Shown: positions 1 through 6,375, numbered from the stretch's first letter. The stretch: DNA of 11,441 nt from Afipia sp. (GCA_020056155.1 JAGVII010000359.1:1-11441); one strand, 5' to 3'. Notes: generated by a model not told the origin, from the sequence alone. A program made the numbers and translations.

Positions 1-1
1 G

Positions 2-424
2 ATCCGGCTGGAGGTGTCGGCTGACGATGCCACGGGGCGGCGGCTGGTCGACGCGAGCTGGTCTCTGGAGCGGACTGCGGACTCGTACCGCGAGTTCATG
101 AAAACCTTTGCACCACTGGAAGGCTGGGTCAGCGATGCCGACAACATGGCGCCGGCCGATGCCATCCTCGCGCGGGTGCTTTTGATCCATCACTACCGGC
201 GGGTGATCCTGCGCGATCCGCTGCTCCCGGCGTCACTGTTGCCGCCCGCATGGCCCGCGCTCGACGCGCGGAAATTCTGCGCCCGGCTTTATCAAGCCCT
301 TCTGCCGGCCTCCGAATCCTGGCTGGACGCGCATGGGGAGAGCGCGACCGGTTCCCTTCGTCCGCCGGGGCCGGAACTCGGCCGCCGGTTCTCGGACGTG
401 CGGCGCAATATGTTACAAAAATAA
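2..424 (+). CDS. paaX: PaaX-type transcriptional repressor, C-terminal part (5' end outside window)
   Basis: This open frame enters from the left edge with no start codon needed, so only about the last 140 residues are visible; E. coli PaaX is about 316 residues. The visible part resembles the PaaX C-terminal domain: a helical region with the conserved block HHYRRVILRDPLLP, then LLPPAWP and a run ending in YQALLPASESWLD. The DNA-binding winged-helix region would lie upstream, outside the window. PaaX is known in enterobacteria and pseudomonads as a repressor of paa genes that is released by phenylacetyl-CoA. Its position just upstream of paaA, on the same strand with a 57-nt gap to the chosen paaA start, fits that role. 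An alternative GTG at 14 is only an internal codon. The stop lies inside an AT-rich island that may contain the paaA control region. The family call is firm; the effector and target are inferred from homologues. Confidence 0.85.
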   Translation: MRLEVSADDATGRRLVDASWSLERTADSYREFMKTFAPLEGWVSDADNMAPADAILARVLLIHHYRRVILRDPLLPASLLPPAWPALDARKFCARLYQALLPASESWLDAHGESATGSLRPPGPELGRRFSDVRRNMLQK

Positions 425-450
425 CTTGCGTATGATATTTTTTGTTATAT
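408..450. promoter_or_regulatory. AT-rich imperfect dyad, candidate operator/promoter for paaABCDE
   Basis: An island of almost pure A/T sits in otherwise GC-rich DNA across the paaX stop and the start of the gap before paaA. The arms ACAAAAATA (415-423) and TATTTTTTGT (436-445) are inverted copies differing by one A, and ATAT flanks both outer ends (408-411 and 447-450), giving an imperfect dyad about a GC-containing centre near 429. A -10-like hexamer TATGAT lies at 431-436, but no good TTGACA-like -35 is present at the right distance. I infer a binding site for PaaX or the TetR regulator, or an AT-rich promoter element. It does not match any operator consensus I can quote with certainty. 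Confidence 0.4.
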
Positions 451-467
451 GTTTATCGATGTCTCCC

Positions 468-475
468 GGGAGGAA
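468..475 (+). promoter_or_regulatory. Ribosome binding site that sets the paaA start
   Basis: GGGAGGAA ends 6 nt before the ATG at 482. It favours that start over the in-frame ATG at 449, which has no such site and would lie inside the AT-rich dyad. Confidence 0.75.
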
Positions 476-481
476 GCGGCG

Positions 482-1477
482 ATGTACACACAGGCACTCA
501 ATACATCTGAAGCCGAAGTCGTTCATGTTGAGGACGCGGAGCGCGCAGCGCAATTCCAGGCGCGCATCGATGCCGACGATCGCATCGAGGCGAACGACTG
601 GATGCCGGCTGCCTATCGCAAGACGCTGACACGGCAGATTTCCCAGCACGCCCATTCCGAAATTGTCGGCATGCTGCCGGAAGGCAACTGGATCACCCGC
701 GCACCGACGCTGCGCCGCAAGGCCGCGCTGCTGGCCAAGGTTCAGGACGAGTGCGGTCATGGGCTTTACCTTTATGCGGCAGCCGAGACGCTTGGCTCAT
801 CGCGGGAGGAACTTGTCGACGCGATGTTGAGCGGCAAGGCGAAGTATTCCTCGATCTTCAATTATCCGACCCCGACCTGGGCCGATATTGGCGCCATCGG
901 CTGGCTGGTCGATGGCGCGGCGATCATGAACCAGATCCCGCTCTGCCGTTGTTCTTACGGTCCTTACGCGCGCGCGATGATCCGCGTCTGCAAGGAGGAA
1001 TCGTTTCATCAGCGTCAGGGCTACGAAATCATGCTGACGCTGTCGCGCGGCACCGAGGACCAAAAGGCGATGGCGCAGAATGCGCTGGACCGCTGGTGGT
1101 GGCCCTGCCTGATGATGTTCGGTCCGCCGGACAATTTGAGCCAGCACAGCGATCAGTCGACGGCGTGGAAGATCAAGCGTTTCTCGAACGACGATCTGCG
1201 TCAGAAGTTCATCGATGCAACCGTCCCGCAGGCCCACTATCTCGGCCTTACGATTCCCGATGCAGACCTCAAGTGGAATGAGGAGACGAAGCACTGGGAC
1301 TACGGCGCGATCGACTGGGATGAATTCAAGCAGGTGCTTTCGGGCAATGGCCCATGCAACCGCGATCGCATTGCCGCGCGCCGCAAGGCCCACGAGGAGG
1401 GTGCGTGGGTGCGTGAAGCGGCGGCAGCGTATGCCGGGAAACAACAGGCGCGCCGCACCGCTGCGGCTGCGGCATAG
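482..1477 (+). CDS. paaA: PaaA, catalytic subunit of phenylacetyl-CoA 1,2-epoxidase
   Basis: This is the oxygenase subunit that inserts one oxygen atom from O2 across the ring of phenylacetyl-CoA to give the 1,2-epoxide, in the cytoplasm, within the PaaABC(D)E complex. With the start at 482 it has 331 residues, slightly longer than E. coli PaaA (about 309) because of an N-terminal extension and an Ala/Arg-rich C-terminal tail. The ferritin-like diiron ligand pattern is visible: Glu60 in AHSEIVGM, the first ExxH at Glu90/His93 (DECGHG), and the second ExxH at Glu173/His176 (EESFHQRQ). The [19 protein letters not shown] stretch is typical of the family. The start is chosen on the strong ribosome binding site. 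It is the first gene of the paaABCDE operon and is followed by paaB after 17 nt. Identification is very secure. Confidence 0.97.
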   Translation: MYTQALNTSEAEVVHVEDAERAAQFQARIDADDRIEANDWMPAAYRKTLTRQISQHAHSEIVGMLPEGNWITRAPTLRRKAALLAKVQDECGHGLYLYAAAETLGSSREELVDAMLSGKAKYSSIFNYPTPTWADIGAIGWLVDGAAIMNQIPLCRCSYGPYARAMIRVCKEESFHQRQGYEIMLTLSRGTEDQKAMAQNALDRWWWPCLMMFGPPDNLSQHSDQSTAWKIKRFSNDDLRQKFIDATVPQAHYLGLTIPDADLKWNEETKHWDYGAIDWDEFKQVLSGNGPCNRDRIAARRKAHEEGAWVREAAAAYAGKQQARRTAAAAA

Positions 1478-1494
1478 ATCGGCTGGAGGCTGTC

Positions 1495-1782
1495 ATGACC
1501 ACTCAGAACACGCAGCTTTGGGAAGTTTTCATCCGCAGCCGCAACGGCCTTGCACACAAGCATGTCGGCTCGCTTCACGCTGCCGACGCGACGCTGGCGC
1601 TTCAGGCGGCGCGTGATGTCTACACGCGCCGTGGCGAGGGGCTTTCGATCTGGGTCGTGCCGTCGAATGCGATCATCGCGTCCGATCCGTCCGAGAAGGG
1701 CATGATGTTCGAGCCGGCGATGTCGAAAATCTATCGCCATCCGACGTTCTACGATGTGCCCGACGAAGTCGGCCATATGTGA
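1495..1782 (+). CDS. paaB: PaaB, small structural subunit of phenylacetyl-CoA epoxidase
   Basis: It encodes 95 residues, the usual PaaB size. PaaB has no cofactor of its own; in E. coli it bridges PaaAC heterodimers into the larger assembly and is needed for activity. Recognisable family features are LWEVFIRSRNGLAHKHVGS near the N-terminus, LHAADA, the ARDVYTRRGEG and SIWVV blocks, and the C-terminal KIYRHPTFYDVP followed by a terminal GHM. A GGAGG sequence at 1485-1489 precedes the ATG by 5 nt. The gene follows paaA after 17 nt. Its stop is followed by a palindromic repeat rather than directly by paaC, an interruption in an otherwise compact operon. Confidence 0.97.
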   Translation: MTTQNTQLWEVFIRSRNGLAHKHVGSLHAADATLALQAARDVYTRRGEGLSIWVVPSNAIIASDPSEKGMMFEPAMSKIYRHPTFYDVPDEVGHM

Positions 1783-1795
1783 TTTGCATTCGCTC

Positions 1796-1895
1796 GTCAT
1801 TCCGGGGCGCGAGTGAAACGAGCGAGCCCGGAATCCATAACCGTCGCTGGCAGATGGATTCCGGGTCTGCGCCAAGAGGCGCATCCCGGAATGAC
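1796..1895. repeat. Composite palindromic intergenic repeat between paaB and paaC
   Basis: The outer arms GTCATTCCGGG (1796-1806) and CCCGGAATGAC (1885-1895) are a perfect 11-bp inverted repeat. Inside them CCCGGAATCCAT (1827-1838) and ATGGATTCCGGG (1854-1865) form a perfect 12-bp inverted repeat with a 15-nt loop. The left outer arm can also pair with 1827-1833 (TTCCGGG/CCCGGAA). A further hairpin TGCGCC-AAGA-GGCGCA lies at 1868-1883. The element therefore has alternative folds. I recognise the CATTCCGGG...CCCGGAATG pattern as a high-copy dispersed element of Bradyrhizobium-like genomes, but the copy number here cannot be checked. It occupies most of the 129-nt gap and ends 16 nt before paaC, leaving no clear Shine-Dalgarno there. 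Confidence 0.9.
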
Positions 1896-1911
1896 ATCAC
1901 GGGTATTGAAC

Positions 1912-2688
1912 ATGGCAACGCCTTCTATCAAAGTTTCCGAAAGCCCGCTGGTGCTTTACGCGCTGCGCCGGGCCGACGACGCGCTGATCCTCGGGCACCG
2001 TGTGTCTGAATGGTGCGGTCATGCCCCCATGATGGAAGAGGACATGGCGCTCGCCAATATGGGGCTCGATCTGATCGGTCAGGCGCGCGAACTGTACACT
2101 TACGCCGCCAGGGTCGAGAACGCGGGCAACGATGAGGACAAGTACGCTTATTTGCGTGACGTCCGGCAGTATCGCAATTTGCTTTTGGTCGAGCAGCCGA
2201 ACGGCGATTTCGCCCGCACCATCGTGCGGCAGTTCTTTTATTCGGCGTTCTCCGATCCGTACTGGCGCGCAATGATGAAATCCAGGGACGAGACGCTTGC
2301 GGCGATTGCCGCGAAGTCCGAAAAGGAAAGCGCCTATCATCTGCGGCACACCTCGGAATGGATGATCCGGCTCGGTGACGGCACCGACGAAAGCCATCGC
2401 CGTGCACAGACCGCCATCGATGATCTCTGGGCGTTCACGGGAGAACTGTTTCACGCCGACCAGAGCGATGCGGAACTGATTTCATCCGGTATCGCTATCG
2501 ATCCTGAAAGTCTGCGCGGGCGCTGGACGGAGACGGTGTCCAATGTCCTCGGCGTCGCGACGCTGAAGCGTCCGGCCAGCGACTGGATGCAGAAGGGCGG
2601 GCGCTCCGGCAATCACACCGAACATCTCGGGCATCTGCTCAGCGAACTGCAATCGATGCAGCGAACCTTCCCGAACGCGACATGGTAA
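1912..2688 (+). CDS. paaC: PaaC, structural subunit of phenylacetyl-CoA epoxidase
   Basis: With the ATG at 1912 the product has 258 residues, close to E. coli PaaC (about 248). PaaC is a ferritin-like paralogue of PaaA that has lost the iron site; it forms the PaaAC heterodimer that holds the catalytic subunit. Family landmarks are LGHRVSEWCGHAP (residues 28-39), MALANMGLDLIGQARE, LLLVEQPNGDFA, ESAYHLRHTSEWM, and the C-terminal HTEHLGHLLSELQSMQR. The frame stays open upstream to a GTG at 1813, but that extension only translates the palindromic repeat and has no family similarity, so I reject it. No clear ribosome binding site precedes 1912. The last 7 nt overlap the start of paaD. Confidence 0.96.
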   Translation: MATPSIKVSESPLVLYALRRADDALILGHRVSEWCGHAPMMEEDMALANMGLDLIGQARELYTYAARVENAGNDEDKYAYLRDVRQYRNLLLVEQPNGDFARTIVRQFFYSAFSDPYWRAMMKSRDETLAAIAAKSEKESAYHLRHTSEWMIRLGDGTDESHRRAQTAIDDLWAFTGELFHADQSDAELISSGIAIDPESLRGRWTETVSNVLGVATLKRPASDWMQKGGRSGNHTEHLGHLLSELQSMQRTFPNATW

Positions 2689-3182
2689 CCGGCAGCGACA
2701 TCCACGACCTCCGCCAAACCGCCTGGAACGCGGCAGCGCAGGTGGTCGACCCGGAAATTCCAGTGCTGACCATCGCCGATCTTGGCGTGCTGCGTGATGT
2801 AACCGTCACCGACGGCGCGGTCGAGGTCGCGATCACGCCGACCTATTCCGGCTGCCCGGCGATGAACATGATCGCGCTGGAAATCGAACTCGCACTGGAA
2901 CGTGAGGGCATCCGCAATCCCAAGGTCCGCACGGTGCTGTCGCCGGCCTGGACCACGGACTGGATGAGCGAGCAGGGCCGCCAGAAGCTGAAAGAGTACG
3001 GCATCGCGCCGCCGCGGGCTGGCAGCGGCCGCCGCGCGCTGTTCGGCGAGCAGGAAGTCGCCTGTCCGCAATGCGGATCTGTGAACACCGAAGTGCTTTC
3101 CGAGTTTGGCTCGACGTCGTGCAAGGCGCTGTGGCGCTGCAAGGCGTGCCGGGAGCCGTTCGACTATTTCAAGTGTCATTAG
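2682..3182 (+). CDS. paaD: PaaD, MIP18-like accessory protein of the epoxidase with C-terminal zinc ribbon
   Basis: The 166-residue protein has an N-terminal MIP18/DUF59-type domain: DPEIP at 23-27, ADLGVLRDV at 32-40, and TPTYSGCPAM at 52-61 with the family cysteine at 58. The C-terminal part has cysteine pairs Cys128/Cys131 (CPQCGS) and Cys153/Cys156 (CKAC), plus Cys147 and Cys165, consistent with a zinc ribbon or metal site. In other bacteria PaaD is required for phenylacetate growth and is thought to help assemble the metal centre of the epoxidase or the Fe-S centre of PaaE; its precise role is not settled. The ATG at 2682 overlaps the paaC stop by 7 nt with no obvious ribosome binding site, which implies translational coupling to paaC. 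Confidence 0.95.
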   Translation: MVTGSDIHDLRQTAWNAAAQVVDPEIPVLTIADLGVLRDVTVTDGAVEVAITPTYSGCPAMNMIALEIELALEREGIRNPKVRTVLSPAWTTDWMSEQGRQKLKEYGIAPPRAGSGRRALFGEQEVACPQCGSVNTEVLSEFGSTSCKALWRCKACREPFDYFKCH

Positions 3183-3216
3183 GGCACGATCCCGAAAAGT
3201 GGGAACCGGTTTACCC
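3183..3216. repeat. Partial rhizobial short palindromic repeat between paaD and paaE
   Basis: The sequence GATCCCGAAAAGTGGGAACC (3188-3207) followed by GGTTT resembles the left part of a repeat scattered through many Rhizobiales genomes, whose usual form is roughly GATCCGGAAAAGTG then AACCGGTTTTCC then GATCATGC. The right arm is degenerate here. Local symmetry is still visible: AACCGGTT (3204-3211) is a perfect palindrome, flanked by GGG (3201-3203) and CCC (3214-3216). The family assignment rests on my memory of the motif. It fills most of the 52-nt gap before paaE. Confidence 0.65.
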
Positions 3217-3234
3217 AGAATAGAGCAGTCGCCC

Positions 3235-4314
3235 ATGTCGCACGTTCCGAAATTCCACCGTCTCGCTATCGACGATCTGCGCCGCGAGACCGCTGACGCA
3301 GTATCCATGACGTTCGCGATTCCGGGTGAACTGGCGCAGGACTACGCTTTCGCGCCGGGCCAGTATCTGACGCTGCGCACGACAATGGATGGCGAGGAGG
3401 TGCGCCGGTCGTATTCGATCTGTTCGAGCCCCGACGATCATGAGCTGCGCATTGCCGTCAAGAAGGTCGATGGCGGCGCGTTCTCAAGCTGGGCACTGGA
3501 CGAACTGAAATCCGGCGACGAACTGGACGTGATGACGCCCACGGGCCGTTTCGGCGTGGCACACGAGCCCGACCACGCCCGCATCCATGTCGGATTTGCC
3601 GCCGGCTCCGGCATCACGCCGATCATGTCTATCGTGCGCGGGATTCTGGCGCGCGAACCTAAAAGCCGCTTCTTCCTGTTTTACGGTAACCGCGCGACCA
3701 ATGGCATTCTGTTCCGTGAAGCGCTGGAAGAACTGAAGGACCGGTTCATGGGCAGGCTGTCGGTATTCCATGTGCTGTCGCAGGAAGAACAGGATCTGCC
3801 GATTTTATATGGCCGTCTCGACCGTCAGAAGGTCGAGGTGTTGCTGCGCGCGATGGTGCCGGCAGCCGCGGTCGATCATGTGTTCGTTTGCGGGCCGGTC
3901 GCCATGAGCGAAGACATCGAGGTCACCTGTATCGACCTCGGCATTCCCAAAGATCGCGTCCACGTCGAGCGCTTTGTCTCGGAATTCGGCGGCAAGCCGC
4001 GCCCGAAGGTTCAGATCATACCGGAAGCGCCGCCGAAAGCGGTCGCGTCACTGATCGTGGACGGCAAGCGCAAGGATGTACCCATTGCCGACGGCGAGGC
4101 CATTCTGGACGCCGCGCTGCGCGCCGGCATGGATCTGCCTTATGCCTGCAAGGGGGGAATGTGCAGCACCTGCCGCGCCAGAATCATCGAAGGCGAGACG
4201 CGGATGGACGTGAACTATTCGCTGGAGCCGTGGGAGCTTGAGGCCGGATTCGTGCTGACCTGCCAGGCGCATCCGGTCTCGAGCCGTGTCGTGGTCGATT
4301 ACGACCAGATGTAA
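3235..4314 (+). CDS. paaE: PaaE, NAD(P)H-dependent flavin/2Fe-2S reductase of phenylacetyl-CoA epoxidase
   Basis: PaaE passes electrons from NADPH through FAD and a 2Fe-2S cluster to the diiron centre of PaaA. The product has 359 residues (E. coli PaaE about 356). Domains in order are: an FAD-binding ferredoxin-reductase domain with RSYSICSS at 58-65; an NAD(P)-binding domain with AAGSGITPI at 122-130 and CGP at 219-221; and a C-terminal plant-type ferredoxin domain with cluster ligands Cys305, Cys310, Cys313 and Cys343 (ACKGGMCSTC, then LTCQAHP). The ATG at 3235 matches the family N-terminus. The frame is open back to 3106, but that stretch overlaps paaD and the repeat and is not conserved. 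No strong ribosome binding site is seen. Its stop abuts the stop of the convergent hotdog gene with no spacer. Confidence 0.97.
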   Translation: MSHVPKFHRLAIDDLRRETADAVSMTFAIPGELAQDYAFAPGQYLTLRTTMDGEEVRRSYSICSSPDDHELRIAVKKVDGGAFSSWALDELKSGDELDVMTPTGRFGVAHEPDHARIHVGFAAGSGITPIMSIVRGILAREPKSRFFLFYGNRATNGILFREALEELKDRFMGRLSVFHVLSQEEQDLPILYGRLDRQKVEVLLRAMVPAAAVDHVFVCGPVAMSEDIEVTCIDLGIPKDRVHVERFVSEFGGKPRPKVQIIPEAPPKAVASLIVDGKRKDVPIADGEAILDAALRAGMDLPYACKGGMCSTCRARIIEGETRMDVNYSLEPWELEAGFVLTCQAHPVSSRVVVDYDQM

Positions 4315-4740
4315 CTATTTGCCCTCGCGGAGCAGGGCATAGGCGGTCTGAGCCATCGCGACCGGCCGCGCGTCGTTGTCCGTCCGGATCGATACGCTGC
4401 CGTAAGCCATCGTCTTGCCCAACCGCACGACGCGCGCCTCCGCCAGCACATCCGCGCGCATGGCCGGACGCATGAAGTGGATTGTCTGATCGACCGTTGT
4501 CATTGGGAAATATCCACCGGCAGCGGACGCGACCGCGATGACCATGGCTGTATCCGCAAAGCTCATCAGCGCCTGACCGCAGACCACACCATTGTCGCGG
4601 CAAAGTTTCTCCGAGAAACGCATTCTCAGAACAGCTCCATCGGCTGAAACGCTTTCCACGGACAGGTCGAGGTCCTGCACCCACAGTGCCGGTGCGGATG
4701 TCAGCAGGGCTTCCGCGGCGGTTTTGTCGAACGTCGTCAT
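4315..4740 (-). CDS. Hotdog-fold thioesterase-like protein (PaaI/4HBT family, atypical motif)
   Basis: A 141-residue protein with the length and layout of small acyl-CoA thioesterases of the PaaI/4-hydroxybenzoyl-CoA thioesterase superfamily. The central helix region CGQALMSFADTAMVIAV (residues 54-70) keeps the acidic residue expected on the hotdog helix (Asp63), and TTVDQTIHFMRPA (81-93) corresponds to the beta strand after it. Where the typical PaaI has His-Gly-Gly this protein has Cys54-Gly55-Gln56, so the catalytic geometry or substrate may differ. The true PaaI is encoded separately at the other end of the operon. It is the last gene of the - strand operon, 20 nt after the P450 stop, with AGGA about 10 nt upstream of its ATG. 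It may release an acyl group from CoA in a side branch with the P450; alternatively it is a housekeeping CoA-recycling enzyme. Substrate unknown. Confidence 0.8.
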   Translation of the reverse strand: MTTFDKTAAEALLTSAPALWVQDLDLSVESVSADGAVLRMRFSEKLCRDNGVVCGQALMSFADTAMVIAVASAAGGYFPMTTVDQTIHFMRPAMRADVLAEARVVRLGKTMAYGSVSIRTDNDARPVAMAQTAYALLREGK

Positions 4741-4760
4741 GAAAATTTCCTGATCAATGC

Positions 4761-6029
4761 CTATGAGAGGGTAACGGGAAGCGACGTGAAGCCGCGAAAG
4801 CGCACGCGCCTTGCCCGATGCGCAGGCCCGTTGGCCGCGAAATTCGGGAAGCGGGCGAGAAACCGGCCGATCGCGATGCGGCCTTCGAGGCGGGCGAGGG
4901 TCAGGCCGACGCAGGCATGCGCGCCCGATGCGAAGGCGAGGTGGCGGTTTGGGAAGCGTCCGATATCGAGGCGTTCCGGCTGTGTGAAAACCTCCGGGTC
5001 GCGGTTTGCCGCGCCGATGCAGAGCGTGATCAATGCGCCTTGGGGAATTGTCACGCCGTCGAGTTCGGTGTCCTGCACCACGCGGCGGTTTCCAAGCTGG
5101 TTGGAGGACTCAAAACGCAGGAATTCCTCGACCGCCGGCTTGATCAACGCGGGGTCATCTATCAGGCGCTGTCGTTCTTGCGGGAAACGCAGCAGCAGTT
5201 CCAGCCCGTTGCCGATCAGGTTGGTGGTCGTCTCATGCCCCGCATTCAGGATGAAAATGCAGTTCTGCAGAAGCTCGATTTCGCTGAGGTGCTCGCCGCT
5301 GGCCTCGCCCTGAATCAGGCGTGTCAGCACATCGTGTTCGGCATCGCCGGGACGTGCGCGGCGGTCGGCCACGAGGCGGCGCAGATAGTCGAGAAATTCG
5401 CCAACCGCCCGCTCACCGCGAGTTTGCACCTCGTCGGTAAGGAACGGCTCCAGCGCGCCAAGGATCGCCAGTGACCAGCCGCGCAGCGGCGCGCGATCCT
5501 CATGAGGAATCGCAAGCAGGTTGCCGATCACCTCGACCGGGATGGCGGACGCGAAGTCCTCGATGAGGTCGGCTTTGCCGCGCGATTGCATGTCGTCGAG
5601 CAGCCGGTCGACAAGGGCAATCAGTCCGGGCTCCATCTCGGCGATAGCGCGCGGATTGAGCGCGCCGGCGATCAGCCGCCGCACACGGGTATGCAGCGGC
5701 GGGTCGTTGAACACGAGGCTCGTGGTGTGATGCTGAAACAGCAGCGAGCCCCCACCATATTTTGGCGCGAACTCGACCTTCTTGTCGGAACTGAAGCGTG
5801 TCGTGTCCTTGTAGATGGCTTCCAGATCGCGGTGGCGCGTCAGGAACAGCGATCCGTCCGGCATAAGATGGATCGGATCGGCGGACTGCAGCGCACGATA
5901 GATTGGGTAGGGATCATCGTAGAATGCGTCCGGAAGGTCTTTGAGCGAGAAGGCGCGCGCGACCGCAGCATCCTCGTCCGGAGCTGGACGGGAAATGCTT
6001 TCGGAGTTGGGCTGTTGTGTTGAGGGCAC
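4761..6029 (-). CDS. Cytochrome P450 monooxygenase, substrate unknown
   Basis: A 422-residue soluble bacterial (class I type) P450 with no membrane anchor. Visible landmarks are NDPPLHTRVRR at 108-118, the I-helix oxygen-activation motif AGHETTT at 263-269, the K-helix ExxR as Glu302-Arg305 (EFLR), NRDPEVF at 342-348, and the heme loop FASGAHACVG at 366-375 with Cys373 as the heme thiolate. All key residues are present, so it should be an active oxygenase. The start is a GTG at 6029; the frame is blocked upstream by the TGA of the EthD gene 15 nt earlier, and no later ATG precedes the conserved N-terminal DDPYPIYRAL region. A P450 is not part of the canonical phenylacetate route. No ferredoxin gene is adjacent, so electrons must come from elsewhere, perhaps PaaE. 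I cannot assign a CYP family or substrate. Confidence 0.93.
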   Translation of the reverse strand: MPSTQQPNSESISRPAPDEDAAVARAFSLKDLPDAFYDDPYPIYRALQSADPIHLMPDGSLFLTRHRDLEAIYKDTTRFSSDKKVEFAPKYGGGSLLFQHHTTSLVFNDPPLHTRVRRLIAGALNPRAIAEMEPGLIALVDRLLDDMQSRGKADLIEDFASAIPVEVIGNLLAIPHEDRAPLRGWSLAILGALEPFLTDEVQTRGERAVGEFLDYLRRLVADRRARPGDAEHDVLTRLIQGEASGEHLSEIELLQNCIFILNAGHETTTNLIGNGLELLLRFPQERQRLIDDPALIKPAVEEFLRFESSNQLGNRRVVQDTELDGVTIPQGALITLCIGAANRDPEVFTQPERLDIGRFPNRHLAFASGAHACVGLTLARLEGRIAIGRFLARFPNFAANGPAHRARRVRFRGFTSLPVTLS

Positions 6030-6044
6030 CGGACGCTCGGATCG

Positions 6045-6350
6045 TCAGGTCAGTATCTCGTTGATCTGCACTACGGACTGCGCCTTGGTGAAGTTGGCGA
6101 TGTCGGCGAAGATTTCCTTGCCGTGCGCTTTTCCGGCGGCTTTGAAATCGTCCATCGAGCCGAACGTCAGCAATGCCGTCATCTGATAGTCGGGCGCGCT
6201 GCCGTCAGCTTTTGCTATTCCCTTGATGGCCTGAGCACTTTTGAGACCGAGCGGACCCCAGCGATCCCTCACCAGCGGCATGTGCGTCTTGAGATAATAG
6301 TCGGTGTCGAATGCTTCGCCGGCCGGATACATCACTGTCACGAGGATCAT
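6045..6350 (-). CDS. EthD-family small protein (dimeric alpha+beta barrel)
   Basis: With the ATG at 6350 the product has 101 residues, the usual EthD size. It begins with a beta strand (MILVTVMYPAG), then the family signature DYYLKTHMPLV at 17-27 including His23, then WGPLGL at 31-36, and ends with a strand like QINEIL. The start is supported by GGGAG at 6357-6361, 6 nt upstream; the open frame back to 6398 overlaps the paaZ 3' end and is not conserved. EthD is named from the Rhodococcus ethyl tert-butyl ether operon, where a small protein of unknown mechanism accompanies P450 EthB and is needed for activity. Related barrels are monooxygenases or lactone isomerases. Here too it sits immediately before a P450 gene, which suggests a functional pair. 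Mechanism unknown. Confidence 0.85.
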   Translation of the reverse strand: MILVTVMYPAGEAFDTDYYLKTHMPLVRDRWGPLGLKSAQAIKGIAKADGSAPDYQMTALLTFGSMDDFKAAGKAHGKEIFADIANFTKAQSVVQINEILT

Positions 6351-6375
6351 CGGTTTCTCCCTGTTGTTTTCACTG

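Noticed and set aside
449..481. Earlier ATG for paaA at 449
   Set aside because: It has no ribosome binding site and lies in the AT-rich dyad, while the ATG at 482 has GGGAGGAA 6 nt upstream.
797..1444. Long - strand open frame opposite paaA
   Set aside because: A shadow of a secure gene, Arg-rich and without family features.
1813..1911. N-terminal extension of paaC from a GTG at 1813
   Set aside because: The extra 33 codons only translate the palindromic repeat and do not resemble PaaC N-termini; the family match begins at the ATG at 1912.
3106..3234. Upstream extension of the paaE frame into paaD
   Set aside because: The stretch is Arg-rich, a shadow of paaD in another frame plus the repeat; the PaaE family N-terminus begins at 3235.
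4320..4339. Hairpin TGCCCT / AGGGCA as a terminator between the converging operons
   Set aside because: The 6-bp stem lies inside the hotdog coding region and is not followed by a T-run on either strand.
5502..6023. Long open frame on the + strand opposite the P450
   Set aside because: It is antisense to a P450 with intact motifs and has no recognisable domain; such frames are common opposite GC-rich genes.
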